A stretch of DNA of 64,000 nucleotides, taken from contig NC_019862.2 of NCBI RefSeq assembly GCF_002234675.1, positions 28,905,889-28,969,888 on the forward strand, in the 5' to 3' direction. Numbering within the stretch: position 1 is the stretch's first letter; every line of letters starts with the position of its first letter. This document shows positions 53,240-63,739 of the stretch, piece by piece. Made by a program: the position numbers and the translations under genes. The stretch comes from Oryzias latipes. Lineage: Eukaryota; Chordata; Actinopteri; Beloniformes; Adrianichthyidae. The notes below the pieces were generated by a model. The model was not told where the DNA came from. It did no database searches and worked only from the letters and a program-made list of their open reading frames with translations.

Positions 53240-53645
53240 TCTCTCAGTATTTGCTGTTGTGTTTCGTGATTTGCTGTTGTGTCTCGTGATTTGCTGTTGT
53301 GTTTCAGTATTTGCTGTTGTGTTTCGTGATTTGCTGTTGTGTTTCATGATTTGCTGTTGTCTTTCAGTATTTGCTGTTGTGTTTCGTGATTTGTTGATCT
53401 GTTTCATGATTTGCTGTTGTGTTTCGTGATTTGATGTTGTGTTTCGTGATTTGTTGTTGTGTTTCAGTATTTGCTGTTGTGTTTCGTGATTTGCTGTTGT
53501 GTTTCATGATTTGATGTTGTGTTTCGTGATTTGATGTTGTGTTTCGTGATTTGCTGTTGTGTTTCATGATTTGATGTTGTGTTTCATGATTTGATGTTGT
53601 GTTTCATGATTTGATGTTGTGTTTCGTGATTTGTTCATTTGTACT
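53240..53645 (-). repeat. 20-bp satellite array, right arm (about 20 units)
   Basis: The unit TTTGCTGTTGTGTTTCGTGA is the reverse complement of the left-arm unit. A TTTGATGTTGTG variant is enriched near the right end and is not seen in the left arm. The two arms could pair into a hairpin of about 400 bases or more. Confidence 0.95.
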
Positions 53646-53710
53646 GGGATTTGCTGTTGCTGTATCTTAAATGTAAGCATGTCTTGCACCTCTCGGCCAC
53701 CGTACTAAAG

Positions 53711-55020
53711 CCTGTCAACCCTTGACATGGAGTCACAGTTCTGCTCTCCAGATTCAGCTGATGCTCCCTGAGGTTTTCACTGAAGGCCTTTTATTCTGAA
53801 GTTTCACTTTTATTCTCTGTAACTTCGGTTTTGGATAGATTTCCCCTTGAGAATAAAAGCTTTGCCACAAAGACACATTGTTACTTTTTTATGTTGTTTC
53901 TTAACAGCAATCGGTGGATGCAAAGTCTTTTTTCTTTAATGTTGATTCAGGGCATTTGACGTCTTTGTTTATGTGTCTTTGGGCTGTATTGGACTGAGGC
54001 TGTTTGGAAACAAATCTGCTGAAACTGTCTGCATGATCGTCATGAAAGGTGCCGAGGTGTGGCCTTCTGACGGGCTCATGTGTGGCGGGTGGGAGTGAGT
54101 CAGGTTCACCGAACATGTGACCAACGTAGGAGGCTGCAGAGAGCAGGCATGTGAGCATGGAGAGGGGGCCGCCTGCGCTGATTGTTGCTGAGGAAGGCAT
54201 GCGCACACACACACGTTCTGCACCTCTCTGGAGGCGGCATGCAAAAACAAAAGGCCCTCAATGGAGTGTGCCCCTTTGCAAACACTCAGGTGTTTTCTCA
54301 CATTCGTGAACAGAGCGTTGCCGTCACGCTGGGACGAGTCAACGTGAGCTTTGAGACAAAAGTGAACCGAAGTGCGTCTTGTGTTTTCATAGCTCAACTC
54401 AAGTCGTGCCCTGTTGTGCTCTGCACAATCTCTGGAACCGAGTCCCTTATCAGTTCTGAGTGCAGCACTGTTGATAAAGATAGCGCCACTTCCCAACAAA
54501 GCATTTCCAGTTTTCCTAACTTTCATCAAACCACACAGTTTATTTAACTCAATACATTTTAAACACGTTGAAAGAGGTTTGAAAAACCCAGGATCCCATG
54601 AGCCTTTGCACATGAAATGGTCCACTTTCATTTGCAGAGCTTAATGCCGTCATCATCATCCTCTGCAGTTATCAAGATCAGATAAGCTTCAGGACATGTG
54701 AGGCTCTCTCTGCATGTGCAGCCTTTCTGAAAACAGGAAGAAGTTTTTTCACATCTGCACCTAAACAGAAACGTTAATGTTCTTCCTGAAGTTTATGAAC
54801 ATTTCTGCAGGTGATGCAGCAGAGTAGTCAGTCCTCCAGTTTTAAAAATAGCTGTTTTTAACACCTACTTGTGGCATTCTTCTGATGATGGTGGACACAT
54901 ATTGACCACTTTACGCCTAAATGTTTTTCCGGCATTAAATGAAAAGATCCTTTGTTTGTTTTCCCTTTCATGTAGATGCCAAATTAGGGTAATTTAAGAG
55001 CAGAAGTGGTTTAATGCTCT
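53711..55020. other. Intergenic DNA, nothing recognised
   Basis: Between the satellite element and repeat B copy 3. A 220-codon minus-strand frame (53,969-54,631) and plus-strand frames overlap it without any domain that I recognise. Confidence 0.5.
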
Positions 55021-55039
55021 TTTGGGCGTCAAGAGGGTT

Positions 55040-55490
55040 AAAAAAAATTAACCTCAAGATTACATTTCTGAGTATTTCTGTATTCAAATCGTTGTGAATC
55101 AGGAGCAGATGGAAACAAATGCTGCTTGAAAAAGATCCTGTTTGTGACATCACAGGCTCCCTGCTCTGCTCCATTCTGATGCATCCACTCGCAGATCAAT
55201 GGATCCACGTGCGTCTTTGTTTTCCTCGTCTGAGCTGGAATCTGGCATTTTTGCTGCACCACTAGCTGGAGAGCATGGAAACACATGGGCGACAGGAAGT
55301 GGGCGGAGGCTTACTCCACACCAAGAGTCCCGCCCACAAGCAACCCACAACTTAACTCCTGCCGCACTGCAGAAACTATGTCCTAGAAAATGAAAGGTTT
55401 TTATTTTCATTTTGGCTAAAACGGCACAATCAAAACTGAAAGACCACCAGGAAGACTTTTGTAATGATGATCAGAGCGGGACCTTAACAA
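55040..55490 (-). repeat. Dispersed repeat family B copy 3
   Basis: The reverse complement begins TTAAGGTCCCGCTCTGATCA and contains TTAGCCAAAATGAAAAT, CTAGGACATAGTTTCTGCAG, GATGCATCAGAATGGAGCAG and CTCCTGATTCACAACGATTT. It is uninterrupted and so shows the MITE-free state of copy 2. Confidence 0.7.
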
Positions 55491-55499
55491 TAAAAAGTG

Positions 55500-56580
55500 C
55501 TTAATTTTTAATTTTTTCAGTGAAGTTATGAGATAACGATCTGACATGTCAGAAAAGCTATAGAGGGAGTATTATTGTAGACATTTGAATCAGCCTTTTG
55601 GACTGAAAAAAGGAACAGTTCAGCAAATAATCCAGGCGTTAGCATCACCTACTAACTCAAAGACAAACCTCTATCGTTCTAACTACCTTAAAAACTTTGT
55701 GTCGGAATCCAGGAAAACCCTTTCTGCTTTCGTCTGTGTGTTTACACAAAATGAATATTGTTTTTTGGAGGGAAAATGTAACAAAGAGTAGTTTTTAATT
55801 GTTCGGTTGGCTGGTTTGTACTCTGGTTCCCATTCTGCATCCTAAAACTGTAAACAAAGCAGCCCAACCAAACACAAACAGAGGACATAAAACTGAAGCA
55901 GGAGCTTATCGAGTGACTCTCCTGTCTTCAGCTGTTAAAGTATGGCGGGAATCCTCTGTGGCCTTCTGACACCTGATCTCAGTGCTCAAAATGAAGACAT
56001 CCACATTCCCCACATGCAAATGTCAGACTATGAAACACAGTGCTGACGGGTAATGAGGTTTTTCAGGCTTATCATCACTGCTGTCAGATCCCATAGAGAA
56101 ATAAAAAAGATGACCCAGTTGTTCTTTTTGTCAGAATAAACATGATTGCTCTTTTTTTTTGATGATATTTGTTCTGTAGCACACGTTACTCAAGTTATAA
56201 ACTGACCAATCAGATGCTTCAAACATTTGATTGACAGATTTCGTGTAGCCCACTTTCCATCAAGCTCTCTCCTGATATGTGGGACTGGTTGCCATAGAAA
56301 TGTTGACTCAGAGCGACTCGGCTCAGTCGCCGCTTACCGACAATTTCTGGCCCCAACATGGCGACGGCTGTACAGCGGAAATAAATCATTTTCTGTGGGT
56401 GACGTCACGCTCTCTCAGTCCAGTTCTCATCTACAGTCAATGTGCCAAACGTGCAGTTTTACTGTCCATCATGTCTTCTTGCATGTCCTGACGCTTCACA
56501 CTGTGTTTACCTGTCATCATTTGGTGGGATGTCAACAAAAAAAAAAGACAAAGCAAATGATTTCCCCTAAGGTATTTTTT
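55500..56580. other. Intergenic DNA, nothing recognised
   Basis: Non-coding. A partial X-box-like GGTTGCCATAGAAA lies at about 56,288. Confidence 0.45.
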
Positions 56581-56586
56581 TGTGTT

Positions 56587-56797
56587 TAACCCTTGTGCTA
56601 TCTTAGATGACCCCCCCCTTCCATTGACCTGTTCTCCCTACCATGACAAAGGTGGATAAAGGTGGAAAGATTTCATGTAATCCATGGACACCAGTGAAGA
56701 TCACAAATCATTGAAGAAAAAAGGCTCAGAGCTCTGTCTAGTGGGTCTAGATGACCCAACTCCCAATGTTAAAGTGCCTAGGATAGCACACGGGTTA
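56587..56797 (+). mobile_element. 210-bp MITE, copy 5
   Basis: Ends are TAACCCTTGTGCTATCTTAG and CTAGGATAGCACACGGGTTA. It has the conserved interior. Confidence 0.8.
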
Positions 56798-56799
56798 AA

Positions 56800-57430
56800 G
56801 TAGATGCAGGGGGCCTCATTCCTCCTGCTGAGGACTTCTCGTTTCCGTCCTCCTACAGCTCCACCCAGTTGTTTCTTGCATCTTCTGGGACTTCAGCTCA
56901 TTTCCTGCTGATAGCTGCCCTCAGTCTGGGACGGGAGTCTCCCTGCTGCCTGTGGCGGCGCCTCTCAATCTGATCTGTGCTCCTCTGGATCTGGGAGGCC
57001 CAAACAGAACCACGGTGAGGTCCGGCATGTCTCAGGGCCCCTTCGGGATGACATGTGACAACATCATTATCTCTCATTAACTTCACTCTGCAGCAGCTGG
57101 GAAGCGTCTCAAATCATCCTCCTCTTGTCCATCGCCATACCTGTGCGCGCGGATGACGCCCACAGTTATGGAGGGAGGTGACACGCTCCGACCTTGACAA
57201 ATTGGTGTGATTATGTCAGCTGGTTCTGCATTCTTCACAGAACCCACTGCCCATTAAAGCGTTCATTAAACACAGCTTAGCTCAGCGAGCGACCAGGAAA
57301 TCTGATGGAGATTAGCTTCAAGCTGTGTTTCCACCGCCGCAGACACACCAAAAAACCAGAAGCTCTGTTTTCCACAGCAGTTCACCAACACCATCAGAAA
57401 TGACATTTACCAGCAAAGGAGGATTGTTCT
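56800..57430. other. Intergenic DNA, nothing recognised
   Basis: Downstream flank of the minus-strand claudin. No feature is seen. Confidence 0.45.
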
Positions 57431-57436
57431 TTTAAT
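57431..57436 (-). terminator. Candidate poly-A signal for the claudin-22/24-like gene
   Basis: TTTAAT on the plus strand gives the common variant ATTAAA on the minus strand, 325 bases beyond the stop codon. No canonical AATAAA is nearer. Confidence 0.35.
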
Positions 57437-57760
57437 AAAAAACACCAACACTGCTCTGTGCTTCATGCTTTAGTATTGAGAACCATTTACAGCATTTTAA
57501 AAGCCTAACAGGAAACACTGTTCTCCGCTGAAAGGTCTTGATGTTCTCCTAGAATGTGTGACGCCACGAATCAACAGGAACCTGTCCTCCCCTGAACACA
57601 GCAGGTCTTTGCTGCACAGGTGATCAAAGCCATCCATCTCTACAGCAGCCACTATGCTAAATCTGGATGAAGAAAAGTCATTCGTTGCCAAAGCAGCTTG
57701 AGGTGCGCTCCTACAGGTGGCGGTGCTGTGCGGTGGGTGTCTGTGCAGGCGATTCCTCCT

Positions 57761-58444
57761 CTAAACGTACTCTGAGCGCTTCCCGGCTGCCTCCCCGGCG
57801 CTCATCATCTGGTATCTCTGTGGCGGCGCCGGCTGCCGCTCCCCATGGGAGAACGAGCAGGAGGTGACCATGAGCAGCCCGGCCACCACGAGGAGGAACC
57901 CTGCCACCCAGCCACAGAACAAGGCGTCTCCAAACTCCCACCGAGGAACAACGTCAGGCACTTTATCGTCAAAGAAATGGACGACGGCTAGATGGGCCAT
58001 GTAGGAGACAGGGATGAGACACATCACCCCGGAGATCATTCCTAGCACTCCCCCGGTGATGGTGAGAGTCCTCTTGGTTCGTGAGGCGCCCAGTTCCTCA
58101 CAGCTGCTGAAGAAGTTGAGTCCAGGTATGGCCACCAGAATTCCCAGGAGGCCCACACAAAGGGTGGTGCACATGAGGATGCGGGCCATCTTGATGTCAG
58201 TGGAGAGCCCCAGCAGGCTGTCATAAGTTCGGCACTCCAAGCTTCCGATGTCCTGGACCACGCAGGTCTCCCACAGGCCGAGCTCGTAGCTCTCCACCGG
58301 CAGCAGGGAGGTGGACATGGTCAGCCACTGCGGCGAGATGGTGGTGGCCAGAGCACAAAGCCAGGCTCCGATGTAGACCAGCATCCCCAGCAGCTCCAAG
58401 GCGCAGGCGCCTCTGCTCAGCTGTCGCTCTCCTCCGGCCTGCAT
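57761..58444 (-). CDS. Claudin-22/24-like tight-junction protein
   Basis: A single coding exon of 227 residues. The claudin signature is clear: W40, G56-L57-W58, C61 and C71. The loop reads ELGLWETCVVQDIGSLECRT, followed by YDSLLGLSTDIKMARILMC. Four membrane segments lie near residues 16-36, 82-102, 120-142 and 165-188. The tail ends SEYV, the YV-type motif that binds PDZ domains of ZO proteins. The C-Q-D-x-G-x-LxC loop and the YDSLL-L--DI-MARILM helix look closest to claudin-22/24. The start is the ATG at 58,444-58,442 (two codons upstream lie in frame without an ATG). It is transcribed toward the claudin-34-like gene. The orthology call is inferred from memory of the family, without alignment. 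Confidence 0.85.
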   Translation of the reverse strand: MQAGGERQLSRGACALELLGMLVYIGAWLCALATTISPQWLTMSTSLLPVESYELGLWETCVVQDIGSLECRTYDSLLGLSTDIKMARILMCTTLCVGLLGILVAIPGLNFFSSCEELGASRTKRTLTITGGVLGMISGVMCLIPVSYMAHLAVVHFFDDKVPDVVPRWEFGDALFCGWVAGFLLVVAGLLMVTSCSFSHGERQPAPPQRYQMMSAGEAAGKRSEYV

Positions 58445-58750
58445 GCTCAAGGGCTCTTCTCCGATTGCTCTGCAGGTGGAGGGGCCCCTCCACGTCCGGC
58501 CGGGACAAAGCAGCTGATAATTGGAAGTGACCGCTCTGGCTCAGGACCCGGACGGAGCTCACAGACGCTTCCCACACGGAGCAGCACACATCTTCTGAGG
58601 CGGGAAGGAGAGGGGGCCCGCCCCTTTGTGATCCTCCTGCTGCTGTGCCAATGGGCAAGAAACACTGATGACTTCAAATTCGACAAGTTCAAAGAACATC
58701 CCAAATCACAGGCCACAGGGGACGTCATCAACCCAGACAGGATGGTTGCC

Positions 58751-58760
58751 TGTTATAAAA
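58751..58760 (-). promoter_or_regulatory. Candidate TATA box of the claudin-22/24-like gene
   Basis: Minus strand TTTTATAACA, about 310 bases upstream of the ATG and just upstream of GC-richer DNA. A TATA start with a roughly 280-base leader is plausible but unproven. Confidence 0.35.
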
Positions 58761-60655
58761 TGGAAAAGTGACCTGATGTCTGCGGCAGGGTCATCCGGAG
58801 GATTTAGTTGGAGAGATTGCTGCACAATATGAAAAAATTAAAGAACTAATATGACATGAACTCGTGAAGCGACTAATTCCAGCTGCAAAATCCTCACAGA
58901 TGTTTATTACAAATCCCTTTACTACCAAACGCATCCACCGGCAGCCGAATCCCATACCTCCAGATGATGTTTGCTGTTTTAAATCCTTCATCTGTTTGTG
59001 CTGACTGCTCCTACAGTCACACTTTCTCAGCTTGTGACTGAACCCTGACAACAGAGCGGCTTATTGTGTGCCCTCACAAGAACTCTGCGAAGCATGTGGG
59101 AAATGATCGTAGGAGGCCTCGGATCAAAGCCGTGATATGATTAAATGTTTTCCAGTCTTAAATACACTGAAATTACACACAAAAAACACAAACAAAAATG
59201 CACAGATAAAACCCCCAGCGTGCCAGAACTCCTCCTCCTCTGCAGAGAAAAGCTCTCAGCTGACCTGCTCTGACGTCTGAGTGGCAATTTATGCGAATCG
59301 TGTGGAATCTAAGAGCCTCTTTTGGTGAGCGTACAGTCTGAGAAGCACGGATTCTTGTGAAACTCTCTAAAATGAAAGAGAAATATAAACATTTATGCCA
59401 GAAAAAATGAAGTTTTAGGACTTTTGTCAGGAAGTAAAGGACCTATGAGGAACCACAGCCGTGGTAGTTCCTTTAGCTACCACAAGATGGCGGCAAAACC
59501 CGCTTTTAAAACATGAATTTCTACCTGACTTCAGTTCAAGTTTTGGGAACTTGTCAATGTGATGAAAACACTGTTAAACACTGACAAAAATAACTACCAG
59601 TACTTATTAAGTTGTTTTATTAAAAACAATTATGTACATGCTTTCCTACTCCCACTTCTTCAGTACTTCAGTATTTCCTCTCTGCGGCACAAGACTTTTT
59701 AATAAAGCAAGATATAATATAAAGGTGGTTTATTTCCCTAATTCAGCTCAAAAAGTAAAATGGATATATTCTACGCCCTGCAAAAGACTGGCGACATGTC
59801 CAGGGTTTACCATGCCTTTGCCTGACATGAGCGAGGATAGGCTCCAGCAACCCTGTGGTTGCTCGAACTTGCTGTAAGGGATCCAGGGGCTTCAAAAGAT
59901 GGATGTCTTTATTTTATTTTACACACACGCTGATCAAATGTTTACATTTTTTTCATTTTGATGATTCACAGAGAATGAAACCCCAGAATTTAGTATCTGG
60001 CAAAACTTGATTTTTACTCAAGACCCTTTAAACAAAATGCACATCTGCAACAAAAAAGGATATTAAATACATTCAAATTCATTATTAACTAACATTTGAT
60101 AGGGCTTTTTTCTGTAATACAGTAATCATTGTTACTGTTAAGAAAAATCTTTTGAAAAGCACACGAACACCTTTGTACGTATGAGAAAGCGAAAATTGCC
60201 GTGAAAGGGAAAATAAAGGGAGAGCTTTGGAGAAAAATTGAAGCTGCATTCAAGGAGATACAAAGGAAATGGGGAACAAAAGGAGAGCTTTATGGATGTG
60301 GCAGCGTTCTGGTGTTATGACCCACAGATCTTTGACGTCGACAAACAGTCCAGACATTTGTCTTCATTGTTAGGGGAGCCAAATACAAGAGTGTTCTCTT
60401 ATGTGTTGTCCTGGATATACTGTTTGATGAAAAGAGGATGACATAATTCAACATTACAAACACGTTTTCAATTATTTTTGACCCCAAAAAAATCCCATTT
60501 GGAAAAATTTGGGCACATTTGTTCTGAACAGAATAATGATCATCCCGACCTCCTATGCCAGCAGAATTAGACGGCGTGTTTGAATGGATAGCCTTTAATG
60601 CATCGGACACAAACTACGACACTTGTAAATGGATCTCACCGCAGTAGCTGACTAT
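58761..60655. other. Intergenic DNA
   Basis: No gene is seen. A short L2-like fragment (reversed order: GACTGGCGACATGTCCAGG, then GATAGGCTCCAGCAACC) lies at 59,785-59,860. Confidence 0.45.
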
Positions 60656-60661
60656 CCCGGC

Positions 60662-60972
60662 CATTTATTGGCGAAGGCAGGAGACACCCTGGACAGGTTG
60701 CCAGTCTGTTGCAGGGTCACACATCACACCGCCATGCACACTCACATTCACACCTCTGGACAATTTAGAGTGACCGATTAACCTATGAAGCATTTTTTTG
60801 GATGGTGGGAGGAACGCACAGAGAGAACCTACGCATGCACAGGGAGAACATGCAAACTCCACACAGAAAGGTCCCCCATTGATGTTCTGTTTCAGGTCCC
60901 CCAGCTGGGACTTGAACCAGGGGCCTGCTTGCTGTGAGGCAAGAGCGCTAACCACTGCACCACCGTGCAGGA
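60662..60972. repeat. L2-like/tRNA-like dispersed repeat
   Basis: The longest copy in the window: GGACAGGTTGCCAGTCTGTT, ACAATTTAGAGTGACC, GGGAGAACATGCAAACTCCA and AGAGCGCTAACCACTGCACC, ending CACCGTGCAG. Non-coding. Confidence 0.55.
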
Positions 60973-61204
60973 CCACAAGACATTAAATAAGGGCACATTC
61001 ATATGCAAAGTTTGTTTTCCAACTAAACTTTGTGGGTCCTGAATAATCCCCACTTCCTGTTCAGCCCAAACCTGCTGGTTTTCTTCAGCAGCGTGTGTAA
61101 ATGTTGTGAAATATCACAACATTTGACAGTATGACTGATGGTAAACGTCCAGCAACTTGTTGCTTTATAATTTATAATGCTTTATGATTTTAAACCCCAC
61201 CCCC

Positions 61205-62510
61205 TCTAACATCCATCCAACTCGTTAATGATAAAATAAATAATGTCTCAATTGAAAGTGTTACAGAAATCAAATTCTTATGGGTTTTTATTGATGACAA
61301 ACTAAGTTGGAAGCCTCACATCAGACACATATAAAGTAAATTCTCGAAAAGTATTTCAATCATAAATAAAGCTAAACATGTATTAGAATACAACGGTAGA
61401 TATTTATTGCACTGCTCCTTACTATTACCACATTTCACCTACTGTATAGAAATTTGGGGAAATAATCTCACTTATGTCAGGGGAGCCGGTTTAGCTCATG
61501 CTGGTTTGCGGCACCTTCCGTCCGTGAAACCAGGGTTCGACTCCAGGCTGCTCCCTGTTCCCTTCTCTACCTCTGTGCCTGTTCCAAGCCCAGTTTGAGA
61601 AGGTTGCATCAGGAAGGGCACCCAGCATAAAACATTGCCAAGTTTACCATGCGACTTGTTCACTGTGGCGACCCCTGATGGGAGAAGCCAAAAGAGGAAG
61701 AATCTCACTTATGTCAAAAAGATCTCACTGCATCCTCTCTCTTTACTTCAAAATCCAGCCATCAGAATTGGACATAAAGCCGGGTGTCTTGATCATACAA
61801 ACAATTTATTCTATCAATCCAGACTTTTAAAACTTCATGACCTTGTGGATTTTTACACTGCACAACTTCTACACAGAGCCAGTGGGAAGTCGTTACCATT
61901 CAAAATCCAAAAGCAGTTCTTGGAAAATGAAGGAGGAACAAACTGAGGGGATGCAGGAACTTCAATATCAAACTGATAAGAACCACAAAGAAAAGTTTTA
62001 GTGTGTCTGTGTGTGGCACTAAACTTTGGTTAAGTAGTGAGCTCAAACGATGTTCAAATATCCAAATATTCAAGCAAATGTATAAAGAAACTCTGATTTC
62101 ATGATATAAATATAAGGGGTGTTAGGATCAACAGGTGTTTGAATAATTTCAAATAAATGAAATTAATCAATCATTACTATACACTGGATTTTGTAACTTG
62201 AAAAGAATCTATCTGATCAGAACAGGATAACAAAAACTATGTAAAACTATAAAGTGAATGAACTCAGTAGGGGTGGGATTATATAAACTTGCTTCTTCCC
62301 ACTCCTTTTCAAGCAATAAATCAAGCTCTACCTGACTTTAGTTAATGATCACTGTTATAATTAAGCATATGTGATTTAAGTGTCTTTTTTGGTTTTGTTT
62401 TCTGCTTTTTTATCTATGCATTTTCTCATTTCTGAAATGAGTTTGACAAATCTGTGTGCATTCTTTATTGCTTTAACAACAATGCATGAAATAAATCAAA
62501 ATAAATCAAC
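61205..62510 (+). pseudogene. Non-LTR retrotransposon 3' remnant, split by a SINE
   Basis: Translation across 61,230-61,463 and 61,717-62,090 gives the C-terminal part of a jockey/Rex1-type reverse transcriptase: FIDDKLSWKPHIRHI, IINKAKHVLEYN, then CIEIWGNN, and after the SINE NPAIRIGHKAGCLDHTNNLF, FYTAQLLHRA and SVCGTKLW. Stops and frame breaks are present. The tail to 62,510 includes GGGTGGGATTATATAAACTT, CTTCTTCCCACTCCTTTTC and a final GAAATAAATCAAAATAAATC, typical of fish LINE ends. It is truncated at the 5' side and inactive. Confidence 0.75.
61464..61716 (+). mobile_element. tRNA-derived SINE with 16-bp target duplication, copy 2 (nested in LINE)
   Basis: The body (61,480-61,700) is the same SINE as at 34,366-34,583, with GGTTCGACTCC box B and the AGAGGAAG end. 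It is flanked by AATCTCACTTATGTCA at 61,464-61,479 and 61,701-61,716. It interrupts the reverse-transcriptase remnant between GNNLTYV and its continuation. Confidence 0.88.
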
Positions 62511-62904
62511 TATTCATTTCCAACAAAAACGGTTAAAAATGTAATCAATATAAATAAATATTGGCCTACATTACAAAAGGGGTTTATCCAAATATACACC
62601 TCGCGTGTCAGAAGATCCATAAGCCCCTGTTGTAACAGTAAAATCAGTCCAACACAAGAGGACTTCAGCTCTGTCATGAAAAAGAAAACTGATGCTACCA
62701 AAATAATACACAATATGTCATTACAGCATCTTAAATAAAAGGGACGTTCCTTTTATTTTTCTCTTGTCCTGTCCAACACAACACACCATTGTCATGCGTT
62801 GTCATGCGTGATAAGTGTACATGCAGTTTTCATACTTCAGACTTTCTGTGGAGCCGTATAGTGAGTATTGATTTAGTTGTTTATGACTGTCCATCTTCCA
62901 AACC

Positions 62905-62995
62905 TCAATCAATCAATCAATTGATCAATTGCTTGTTTTTTGAGTGATTGTTTGATTGACTGGACAGCTGATTGATTTATTGATTAATTGATAAG
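62905..62995. repeat. AATC/GATT inverted simple repeat
   Basis: An (AATC)n run (CTCAATCAATCAATCAATTG) is followed about 40 bases later by GATTG-rich sequence (GTGATTGTTTGATTGAC, then TGATTGATTTATTGATTAA). The two halves are complementary and could form a hairpin. Confidence 0.7.
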
Positions 62996-63049
62996 GCTTT
63001 AAGTGAGAGGGTAGAGCCATACAATTGAGTCTTAATCTAGGCGTTTATG

Positions 63050-63145
63050 ATCCTATTTTGGGTCACAGAATTGCTGGAGCCTATCCTAATCTCTGTTTAG
63101 TAAAGGGGGTGTTTACCCTGGATGGGTCCACCATCACAGGGCTGT
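63050..63145. repeat. Short L2-like fragment
   Basis: GGTCACAGAATTGCTGGAGC, CTATCCTAATC and CCCTGGATGGGTCCACCATC match the landmark order of the longer copies in this window. Confidence 0.4.
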
Positions 63146-63537
63146 TTATGATTGTAATCTCCACAGAGTACACACAGCATGTTGTGCGTGTCACGCAAAG
63201 GCAGAGGTTTGTTTTTTTCATTTCAATAACTGCATCCATCCCTGCAGAGATTAAACAAATGTTAGTCGCGCGTGTCTCATACGGTGAGACAAAAACCCAT
63301 TAGCCTCAAGATTTCATTGCTGTTTGTATTCAAGATGTTTGTTACATCCTGCCTACAGTATTGGCTCAGGGTGCAGCTGCACACTCTGTTGACTTGCCAA
63401 TTAGGCCTACACATTTTGTCACTTACCCTGCTGATTTTCCAATTACACCTACACCACCACAAACACTGCTGGCTGTGATTAAGCCCATGCACTCTCTGTA
63501 ACCCATAGATGCACAGACCATAAACAGCAGCTGAGCT
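63146..63537. other. No gene recognised
   Basis: Non-coding DNA between an L2-like fragment and the last MITE. Confidence 0.45.
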
Positions 63538-63739
63538 TAACCCTTGTGCTATCCTAGGCACTTTAACATTGGGAGTTGGGTCATCTAGACCCCACTAGAC
63601 AGTGCCCTGAACCTTTTGTCTTCAATGATTTGTGATCTTCACTAATGACATGAAATCCTCTTCACCTTTATCCACCTTTGTCATGGTAGGGAGAACACGT
63701 CAATGGACATCTTGACCCCATAGGATAGCACAAGGGTTA
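63538..63739 (-). mobile_element. 210-bp MITE, copy 6 (reversed)
   Basis: It reads TAACCCTTGTGCTATCCTAG at the left and TAGGATAGCACAAGGGTTA at the right, with the interior reversed relative to the other five copies. A few bases are missing near the middle. Confidence 0.8.

Larger units (their letters stand above)
51371..53704. mobile_element. 2.33-kb satellite-armed inverted-repeat transposon
   Basis: The left end starts TACGGTTGCCGAGAGGTGCA. The right end, reverse complemented, starts TACGGTGGCCGAGAGGTGCA. The ends match over about 78 bases with two differences, running on through CAGCAAATCCCAGTACAAAT. It is flanked by CTAAAG at 51,365-51,370 and 53,705-53,710 (possibly TACTAAAG, eight bases). 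Inside the ends are arrays of one 20-bp unit in opposite orientation, with a unique centre of about 350 bases at 52,880-53,235. There is no transposase. It looks like a non-autonomous foldback-type DNA transposon. The superfamily is not recognised; an eight-base duplication would suggest hAT. Confidence 0.82.

Noticed and set aside
53969..54631. 220-codon minus-strand frame between the claudins
   Set aside because: No recognisable domain, no conserved composition, and overlapping frames on the other strand.
56288..56302. X-box-like GGTTGCCATAGAAA
   Set aside because: Only one half site is good, and it is not next to a promoter that I can identify.
57711..58658. Other frames overlapping the minus-strand claudin (for example 58,221-58,658)
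   Set aside because: They are shadows of the claudin coding sequence in alternative frames and lack the claudin signature.
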